Positions 57,803-64,000 of a stretch of DNA of 64,000 nucleotides are shown here, piece by piece. The translations under genes were made by a program, and so were the position numbers. The notes below the pieces were generated by a model. That model made no database searches and was not told the DNA's origin. It saw only the letters and a list, made by a program, of their open reading frames with translations. Each line of letters begins with the position of its first letter. Position 1 is the first letter of the stretch. The stretch covers positions 248,001 to 312,000 of the forward strand of contig JAEUMY010000010.1 in assembly GCA_016791265.1 (NCBI GenBank). The letters run 5' to 3'. This DNA comes from Betaproteobacteria bacterium (lineage in GTDB: Bacteria > Pseudomonadota > Gammaproteobacteria > Burkholderiales > Usitatibacteraceae).

Positions 57803-58776
57803 TAGCGAATATTCGCAAGCCAACGCTCCACGCGCGCCCGCACCGCGTCGTTCAGCGTGGGCGCGAGGCCATCCAGAGTGTCCGCATCCGACATCGAGCG
57901 CAGCCAGGTGTGCTGGCGCTTGGCGAGTTGCCGGGTGGCGGCGACGCCGCGTTCGCGCAAGGCCTTCGCGTCGATCTCTCCGGCGAGAAATTCCCAAGCC
58001 TGACGGTAGCCGACGCAACGCATGGCGGGCAGATGGGCTTGCAGCGCGAAACGTGACTGCAAGTCGCGCAGCTCGTCCACCAATCCCCGGGCCAGCATCT
58101 GATCAAAGCGCGCCGCGATGCGGACATGCAGCTGAGCGCGATCAGAAGGAATCAAGGCCAGCTTCAGCGCGTCAAACGGCGCCGCGCGCCCGGAACGCGC
58201 CCCCTGCAAGGCCGACATCGGCTTGCCGGTGATGCGGAACACTTCGAGCGCGCGCTGGATGCGCTGGCTGTCGTTGGGTTTCAGGCGCGCCGCCGTCACG
58301 GGATCAAGGCGTGCGAGTTCGGCATGCATGGCGGGCCAGCCCCTTCTCGCCGCCTCGCCTTCCAGCCCCTTGCGAATATTCGCATCCGCTTCCGGCAAAT
58401 TGGACAAACCGTCTTCCAGCGCCTTCACGTACAGCAGGGTCCCGCCGACCAAGAGCGGCAGTCGGCCGCGCGCGTGGATGTCGGCGATCAGCCGCGATGC
58501 ATCCGCGCGAAACTGCGCGGCCGAGTACGCGGCCGTGGGATCGATGAGATCGATGAGATGGTGCGGCACCGCCGCGCGCTCCGCCGTCGACGGTTTGGCG
58601 GTGCCGACATCCATGCCGCGATAGACCTGCGCCGAATCGACACTGATGATTTCCACGGGCAGGTGACGCGCGAGGTGCATCGCGGCCGCACTCTTGCCGC
58701 TGGCGGTCGGGCCGAGAATGAACACGGCCCTCGGAAGATCCCGAGGTGGGAACGATTGAGAATCAGGCGATGGCAA
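57802..58776 (-). CDS. miaA: tRNA dimethylallyltransferase
   Basis: 324 aa. P-loop [13 protein letters not shown] at residues about 22-34, [18 protein letters not shown] and [12 protein letters not shown] are typical. Adds the dimethylallyl group to A37 of tRNAs reading U-starting codons. The last residues ANIR and the stop lie in the tandem palindrome; a further copy (58372) encodes D-ANIRK inside. 8 bp after the AMP nucleosidase gene. Confidence 0.96.
   Translation of the reverse strand: MPSPDSQSFPPRDLPRAVFILGPTASGKSAAAMHLARHLPVEIISVDSAQVYRGMDVGTAKPSTAERAAVPHHLIDLIDPTAAYSAAQFRADASRLIADIHARGRLPLLVGGTLLYVKALEDGLSNLPEADANIRKGLEGEAARRGWPAMHAELARLDPVTAARLKPNDSQRIQRALEVFRITGKPMSALQGARSGRAAPFDALKLALIPSDRAQLHVRIAARFDQMLARGLVDELRDLQSRFALQAHLPAMRCVGYRQAWEFLAGEIDAKALRERGVAATRQLAKRQHTWLRSMSDADTLDGLAPTLNDAVRARVERWLANIR
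57805..57816. repeat. Dispersed palindrome, copy 26 (3' end of miaA)
   Basis: Second core of the tandem pair; encodes the last four residues of MiaA, A-N-I-R. Confidence 0.95.
58372..58383. repeat. Dispersed palindrome, copy 27 (in miaA)
   Basis: 14-bp palindrome in the frame A-N-I-R. Confidence 0.9.
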
Positions 58777-58784
58777 TGCCAGCC

Positions 58785-59558
58785 TCAGTCGAACCGCAGG
58801 TGCTTCACCGACTTGCCGTGACGACGCACGAGCTTCAGCGCCTCGATGCCGATCTGGATGTGGCTTTCGACAAAGTTCGCGCTGACCACCTTGTCCGAGG
58901 CTTCGGTCTTCACACCTTCCGGAATCATGGGCTGATCGGACACCAGCAGCAGCGCGCCCGACGGAATCGAATTGGCGAAACCCGCGGCGAACACGGTTGC
59001 CGTCTCCATGTCGATCGCCATGCAGCGGAGCTTGCGCAAATGCTCCTTGAACTCCTCGTCATGCTCCCAGACCCGGCGGTTGGTGGTGAAGACGGTGCCC
59101 GTCCAGTAGTCGTGCTCCAGGTCACGAATCATGGTCGACACCGCGCGCTGCAGCGCGAAGGCCGGTAGCGCCGGCACCTCTGGCGGCAGGTAATCGTTGC
59201 TGGTGCCTTCACCGCGAATCGCCGCGATGGGCAGCACCAGATCACCCAGCTGATTCTTTTTCTTCAACCCGCCGCACTTGCCGAGAAACAGCACCGCCTT
59301 GGGCGTGTAGGCGGAAAGGAGATCTATCACCGTCGCGGCATTGGCGCTGCCCATGCCGAAGTTGATCATGGTGATGCCATCGTGCGTGGCACTGGGCATC
59401 GGTCGGTCGCGGCCCACGACTTCCGCGCCGGTGAGCCGGGCGAACACGTCGAGGTAGCCTGTGAAGTTGGTCAGCAGCACGTGCTGGCCAAAGTCCTCGA
59501 TCGCCACGCCGGTGTAGCGCGGCAGCCAGTTGGCGACGATTTCGTTCTTGTTCTTCAT
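58785..59558 (-). CDS. amn: AMP nucleosidase (short form)
   Basis: 257 aa. Nucleoside phosphorylase-type fold with [35 protein letters not shown] and [13 protein letters not shown] (nucleobase pocket Glu/Asp). It matches the catalytic C-terminal part of E. coli Amn without the N-terminal regulatory domain. Splits AMP into adenine and ribose-5-phosphate. Between mutL and miaA. Confidence 0.9.
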   Translation of the reverse strand: MKNKNEIVANWLPRYTGVAIEDFGQHVLLTNFTGYLDVFARLTGAEVVGRDRPMPSATHDGITMINFGMGSANAATVIDLLSAYTPKAVLFLGKCGGLKKKNQLGDLVLPIAAIRGEGTSNDYLPPEVPALPAFALQRAVSTMIRDLEHDYWTGTVFTTNRRVWEHDEEFKEHLRKLRCMAIDMETATVFAAGFANSIPSGALLLVSDQPMIPEGVKTEASDKVVSANFVESHIQIGIEALKLVRRHGKSVKHLRFD

Positions 59559-59589
59559 GAGGTCTCCGGTAGGGCGAACAGCGGTCGAG

Positions 59590-61416
59590 CTAACGGCCGC
59601 GCATGAACATGCGGTCCAGCTCCGCCAGCGTCACTTGATACCACGTCGGCCGGCCGTGGTTGCACTGGCCCGACCGTTCGGTGGCTTCCATGTCGCGCAG
59701 GAGCGCGTTCATCTCCGGCAATGTCAACGCGCGGTTGGCGCGCACCGCCGCATGACAGGCCATGGTGCCGAGCAATTCGTTCCGTTGCTCAGTGAGCGCG
59801 CGGCTGGAACCGTACTGGCGCAAGTCGCCAACGAGATCGCGGATCATGGCCGGCACGTCCAGATCGGCCATCTGCGCCGGCACCGAGCGCACCGCCAGCT
59901 CGCGCGGACTCAGCACCGCGACATCAAAACCAAGGCGGCGGAAGAACTCGGCATTCTCGCTGGCGAGCTCGACATCCCGCTCCGCCAGCGACACGGCGAG
60001 CGGCGCAAGCAGCGGTTGCGCGGGCAACGTGTCCAGGTCCAGTGCGGACTTCAGGCGCTCATACAGAATGCGCTCATGCGCGGCATGCATGTCGACCAGC
60101 ACCAACCCCGCCGCGTTCTGCGCCAGCACGTAAATGCCATGCAACTGCGCCAGCGCAAAGCCGAGCGGCGGCACGTCGGCGGACGCATCAACCGGCGGCG
60201 CGGCAGATGAAACGACATCGAGGCCAACGCGATCAACGGGACGAAACGGAAAGGGCGCGGCCAGTGGACGCGCGGCGTACGGCTCGCGCGCCTGTTCGAG
60301 CCCCAGTCGTGTCTGCTCCGCGCCGGACCAGGGTCGCGCGGGCTGCCACGCAGGCGCCGCGGCGGGCAGACTCACCACGACGGCGCCCGCCTCCGCGGCG
60401 GAGCGCGACAACGCCTTGTTGAGCGCATGAAACACGAATTGATGCACGGCCCGACCATCGCGAAAGCGAACTTCGGTCTTGGCTGGATGCACGTTGACAT
60501 CGACCAGCCCGGGATCGAGTTCCAGAAACAGCGCGTAGGCCGGCTGGCGCTGGTGATGCAACACATCCTCGTATGCCGCGCGCACGGCGTGGGCCAGGAG
60601 CTTGTCGCGCACGAAGCGGCCATTGACGTAGACATACTGCTCGTCGCGCGTGGCGCGCGAGTAGGCGGGCCGCGCCGCCAGACCGGCGATGCGAAAACCG
60701 GCACTCGATTCATCGATCCCGACACTGGCCTCGGCGAAGCCTTCGGCCATCAATTCGGCGATGCGAATATTCGCACCGGCCGGTTTCAGCATGAGACTCG
60801 CCCGACCGTTGTGCGTGAGCGCGAACGCGACAGCGGGCGCGGACAGCGCGACGCGGCGAAAGCTCTCTTCCGCGTGGCTGAATTCGGTGGTCTCGCTTTT
60901 CAAGAATTTCCGCCGGGCGGGCGTGTTGTAGTAGAGATCGCGCGTCTCGATGACCGTGCCCGCGGCCAATGCCGCCGGCTCGGTGGCGCCCACCTCGCCG
61001 CCCAGCGCCTCGATACGCCAGGCGTGGCGTTCAACCTGGCGGCGACTGGTGAGCGTCAGACGCGAAACCGATGCGATGCTGGCCAGCGCTTCGCCACGAA
61101 AGCCCAGACTTGCCACGGATTCCAGATCCTCCAGCGAGCGAATCTTGCTGGTGGCATGGCGCGCCAAGGCCAGCGGGAGATCGTGCTTCGCAATCCCCTC
61201 GCCATCATCAGTCACGCGAATGAGTCGCGCGCCGCCCTGCTCCAGGTCGACGTCAACGCGACGCGCGCCAGCATCGAGACTGTTCTCGAGCAACTCCTTC
61301 AGCGCGGCGGCGGGCCGCTCCACCACTTCGCCGGCCGCGATCTGGTTGATGAGCTGATCCGGCAACACGCGAATATTCGCAAAGGCCGGGGGCGGGGTGG
61401 AGGTGGCTGCGGTCAT
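59590..61416 (-). CDS. mutL: DNA mismatch repair protein MutL
   Basis: 608 aa from ATG 61416. GHKL ATPase with ENSLDAGA, DDGEGI and GFRGEALASIASVS. C-terminal part has DMHAAHERILYE, fitting the D-[QM]-H-A-x2-E-x4-E metal site of MutL endonucleases as in Neisseria, so this MutL may nick DNA itself. Two palindrome copies encode ANIR (F-ANIR-VLPD at the N terminus and G-ANIR-IAEL). In the usual mutL-miaA order, with amn inserted. Confidence 0.96.
   Translation of the reverse strand: MTAATSTPPPAFANIRVLPDQLINQIAAGEVVERPAAALKELLENSLDAGARRVDVDLEQGGARLIRVTDDGEGIAKHDLPLALARHATSKIRSLEDLESVASLGFRGEALASIASVSRLTLTSRRQVERHAWRIEALGGEVGATEPAALAAGTVIETRDLYYNTPARRKFLKSETTEFSHAEESFRRVALSAPAVAFALTHNGRASLMLKPAGANIRIAELMAEGFAEASVGIDESSAGFRIAGLAARPAYSRATRDEQYVYVNGRFVRDKLLAHAVRAAYEDVLHHQRQPAYALFLELDPGLVDVNVHPAKTEVRFRDGRAVHQFVFHALNKALSRSAAEAGAVVVSLPAAAPAWQPARPWSGAEQTRLGLEQAREPYAARPLAAPFPFRPVDRVGLDVVSSAAPPVDASADVPPLGFALAQLHGIYVLAQNAAGLVLVDMHAAHERILYERLKSALDLDTLPAQPLLAPLAVSLAERDVELASENAEFFRRLGFDVAVLSPRELAVRSVPAQMADLDVPAMIRDLVGDLRQYGSSRALTEQRNELLGTMACHAAVRANRALTLPEMNALLRDMEATERSGQCNHGRPTWYQVTLAELDRMFMRGR
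60763..60774. repeat. Dispersed palindrome, copy 28 (in mutL)
   Basis: 14-bp palindrome, frame A-N-I-R. Confidence 0.9.
61369..61380. repeat. Dispersed palindrome, copy 29 (in mutL, near its start)
   Basis: Perfect 12-mer, frame A-N-I-R, about 14 codons after the start. Confidence 0.9.
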
Positions 61417-61549
61417 GAATGCGAAGCATGCATGAGAACGTGGCACTTTGCGCCTAGTGGATTCCCCGTGCTAGCATGAGACTCAACAAAAACAAATACA
61501 TACGAGAGTTTCCTCAAGTCAGGCATTTTTTCACCAAGGCAGAGCATTT

Positions 61550-64000
61550 ATGGCGCTCACCCCGGAAGTGCCACCTTCCGCACTGGACCCCGTGACCGCG
61601 CGCGGCGCGCTCACGGATGGTGATCGCGCCATGGTCGGCCAGCACATCCACGCCGAGCAAGTCCGCCTGCTGTATCGCTTCTCTCTCGTCGGCTATCTCG
61701 CGGAGTTGCTGGTCACGTTCATCCTGGGCGCCATTCTGTGGGTGGAGCTCGCCAACCCGATGCTCTTCGCCTGGTTCGTCGCGGGCTTCATCGTGATGCT
61801 CTCGCGCTACGGCATGTACAAACTCTTCATTCGCGCCAACGCCGGGCCCAAGGACCTGGACAAGTGGGAGAGCCGTTTCGGCATCGGCGCCATCGTGATG
61901 GCGCTGCTCTGGACGGCGATGGGTACGCTGCTCTTGCCGAAAGACGCCACGCAGCAGATTCCGGTGATCATGCTGGTGGCCCTCCTCACCACAGGCTCGG
62001 TGGCCTATCTCGCGCCGCACAAGAGCCTCTTCGGCGTCACCTCCTTGCTGGCACTGCTGCCGATGAGCCTCATGCTGGCGCTCACCAGCGGCAACCGCAC
62101 GGCGCAGCTCATCGGCGGCGCGCTCCTGGTGCTGGCCATCCTGCTGGTGATGGTGCATAACAAGGTGCATCTGGCCTTGCTGGACGCGCTGTCCGCGCGC
62201 TTTGACAACCTGCTCATGGGCATGAAGCTGGAGGAAGAGAAGACGCGGGTGCAGCAGGCCAATCGCGCGCTCGCCGTGGAGAGCGACGAGCGGCGCAAGG
62301 CCGAGCGGGCCGAACTGGTCGCGCTGCAACGATTGAAGCTGCACCTCGAGCGCACCCCGCTCGGCGTCATCGAGTGGGACATGGGCTTCAAGGTGTCGAC
62401 GTGGAATCCGTCCGCCGAGGGCATTTTCGGTTACAGCGCCGCCGAAATGATCGGCGAAAGCGGTCATCGCCTCGTCGCGGGCGACGCGGCCAACGACAGC
62501 CTCGCGTCCATGTGGTCCGAACTCACTCAGAGTCGCGGCTCCACCCGCGTGCCGCTGGAAGCGCGCAACAAGCGCGGTGAAGTCATCCACACCGAGTGGT
62601 ACAACACGCCGCTGGTGGACGACACCGGCAAGATCATCGGTGTCGCCTCGCTGGTGCAGGACGTGACCGAGCGCTTGAACACCGAGCGCACCATTCACTA
62701 CATGGCGCATCACGATTCGCTCACCGGCCTGCCCAACCGCAGGCTGATGCAGGACCGTCTGAATCAAGCCATTCTCGCCGCGCGGCGGCAGCAGCGCTAC
62801 GTGGCGCTCCTCTTCCTCGACCTCGACCGCTTCAAACTGGTCAATGACACGCTGGGCCACGACACCGGCGACTTCGTCTTGCGCGACATCGCGCGCCGCC
62901 TGTCGCGCGTGGTGCGCGAAGGCGACACGGTGTCGCGCGAAGGGGGCGACGAATTCGTGGTGGTGCTGCCCGACCTGGAGCGGCCCGAAGCCGCGCAAAT
63001 CGTCGCCAACAAGATTCTGAGCGAACTCGCCAAACCCATCGATGTGGCGGGACAGGAAATCACGGTCACGGCCTCCGTCGGCATTTCGCACTATCCCAAC
63101 GACGCCACCGACGTGAACCAATTGCTGAAGCACGCCGACTCGGCCATGTACCAGGCCAAGGACGCGGGGCGCAACACCGTGCGCTTCTTCACCAGCGATC
63201 TCAACTTCCTGCTGTCCAAGCGCCTGGAAGTGGAATCGCGTTTGCGCCGCGGCATCGAGCGTGACGAGTTCTTTCTGCGCTACCAGCCGCAGGTGGATGT
63301 CATCTCCGGCCGCGTCATCGGCGTGGAAGCGCTGTTGCGCTGGAACGATCCCAATGTCGGCGAGATCTTCCCCAAGGATTTCATCTCGGTCGCCGAGGAG
63401 CTGGGGCTCATCGTGCCGCTGGGCGAATGGGTGTTCCGCACCGCTTGCAAACAACTCAAGGCCTGGGAGAAGGACGGCTTCGACGAAATCTCCATCTCGG
63501 TCAATCTTTCTCCGCGCCAGTTCGTGTCGCGGAAGCTTCTGCCGTCGATGAAGGCCGCCATTCTGGAGACCGGCGTGGACGCGCACCGCATCGACCTGGA
63601 AATCACCGAATCGATGGCCATGCGCAATCTCGACCAAACCATCGAAATTCTCAGCGAGCTCCGCCAACTGGGCTGCACGATTTCGGTGGACGATTTCGGC
63701 GTGGGCTACTCGTCGCTCGGGCAGCTGAAACGCCTGCCGGCGCAGACGCTCAAGGTCGACCGCAGCTTCATCGCCCAGGTGCCGGACGATCCCAACAGTT
63801 GCTCCATCACCGAGGCCATCATCGCGATGGGCAAGCGGTTGAAGTTGAACATCATCGCCGAAGGTGTCGAGCAGACTTCGCAACTGGACTTCCTGCGCGC
63901 GTCGGGCTGCGATGCGTTCCAGGGCTACCTCTTCGCCAAGCCGCTCACGGCCGGCGACACGACCGCGCTCCTCAAGTCGCAACGACTGACCACGCCCGCC
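61550..64000 (+). CDS. Membrane PAS-GGDEF-EAL protein (3' end outside window)
   Basis: At least 817 codons from ATG 61550; open at the window end. Five or six hydrophobic segments in residues 35-195 form a membrane sensor, followed by a coiled coil and a PAS domain (about 265-385). GGDEF is intact (REGGDEFVVVLP near 463) and EAL intact (VEALLRW near 591, DDFGVGYSS, IIAEGVEQ). Bifunctional or one-sided c-di-GMP enzyme. Divergent from mutL. Confidence 0.93.
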   Translation, partial: MALTPEVPPSALDPVTARGALTDGDRAMVGQHIHAEQVRLLYRFSLVGYLAELLVTFILGAILWVELANPMLFAWFVAGFIVMLSRYGMYKLFIRANAGPKDLDKWESRFGIGAIVMALLWTAMGTLLLPKDATQQIPVIMLVALLTTGSVAYLAPHKSLFGVTSLLALLPMSLMLALTSGNRTAQLIGGALLVLAILLVMVHNKVHLALLDALSARFDNLLMGMKLEEEKTRVQQANRALAVESDERRKAERAELVALQRLKLHLERTPLGVIEWDMGFKVSTWNPSAEGIFGYSAAEMIGESGHRLVAGDAANDSLASMWSELTQSRGSTRVPLEARNKRGEVIHTEWYNTPLVDDTGKIIGVASLVQDVTERLNTERTIHYMAHHDSLTGLPNRRLMQDRLNQAILAARRQQRYVALLFLDLDRFKLVNDTLGHDTGDFVLRDIARRLSRVVREGDTVSREGGDEFVVVLPDLERPEAAQIVANKILSELAKPIDVAGQEITVTASVGISHYPNDATDVNQLLKHADSAMYQAKDAGRNTVRFFTSDLNFLLSKRLEVESRLRRGIERDEFFLRYQPQVDVISGRVIGVEALLRWNDPNVGEIFPKDFISVAEELGLIVPLGEWVFRTACKQLKAWEKDGFDEISISVNLSPRQFVSRKLLPSMKAAILETGVDAHRIDLEITESMAMRNLDQTIEILSELRQLGCTISVDDFGVGYSSLGQLKRLPAQTLKVDRSFIAQVPDDPNSCSITEAIIAMGKRLKLNIIAEGVEQTSQLDFLRASGCDAFQGYLFAKPLTAGDTTALLKSQRLTTPA

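Noticed and set aside
61514..63982. An 822-codon open frame on the minus strand
   Set aside because: It lies opposite the GGDEF-EAL gene, whose plus-strand translation has intact catalytic motifs.

Overview
The window looks like chromosome from a GC-rich betaproteobacterium. The evidence is gene order rather than any single marker: rplU-rpmA-obgE-proB followed by rppH and proS, the tgt-yajC-secD-secF cluster, the xseA / exbB-exbD-lpxK-(Trm112)-kdsB-adk block, and PilS-PilR beside a PP0621-type protein. Species cannot be named from the sequence alone.

Layout. 1-5.8 kb: a broken nucleotidyltransferase remnant, an S41 peptidase and several poorly characterised genes. 5.8-9.1 kb: an accessory island with an IS110-family element abutting an AT-richer anti-phage type deoxycytidylate deaminase. 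9.1-14.7 kb: class I ribonucleotide reductase (nrdA, two small genes, nrdB) with a control region holding NrdR-box-like and DnaA-box-like sites. 14.9-22.4 kb: a MASE1/PAS/GGDEF/EAL protein, then pilR, pilS and a small protein. 22.4-31.9 kb: fpr, tRNA-Pro, a polyprenyl synthase, rplU-rpmA-obgE-proB, rppH, proS and neighbours. 31.9-41 kb: a TlpA-like thioredoxin, a PilZ-like protein, YihY, WrbA, and the protein translocation genes secF, secD, yajC with tgt. 41-48 kb: HD-GYP and EAL c-di-GMP enzymes, a decayed nei gene, a TetR-controlled hydrolase, and a lipoprotein with a methyltransferase fold. 48-61.4 kb: hppA-pfp (pyrophosphate energetics), adk, kdsB, lpxK, exbD, exbB, xseA, dodecin, miaA, AMP nucleosidase, mutL. 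61.5 kb to the end: a GGDEF-EAL protein that runs off the window.

The most striking signal is a dispersed perfect 12-bp palindrome, GCGAATATTCGC, present 29 times (about one per 2.2 kb, against about 0.004 expected by uniform chance). Sixteen copies are intergenic, several directly beside terminators, and thirteen lie inside genes in all three reading frames. It recalls the cyanobacterial HIP1 palindrome or a DNA-uptake or chromosome-organising site, but I recognise no described element with this sequence. Other notable items are the dCTP-deaminase defence gene directly downstream of the RNR genes with a structured leader that could be an inhibitory RNA, a 278-bp MITE-like element carrying two internal long hairpins, a four-box DnaA-like array in the nrdA leader, and a secreted lipoprotein with a SAM-methyltransferase fold.
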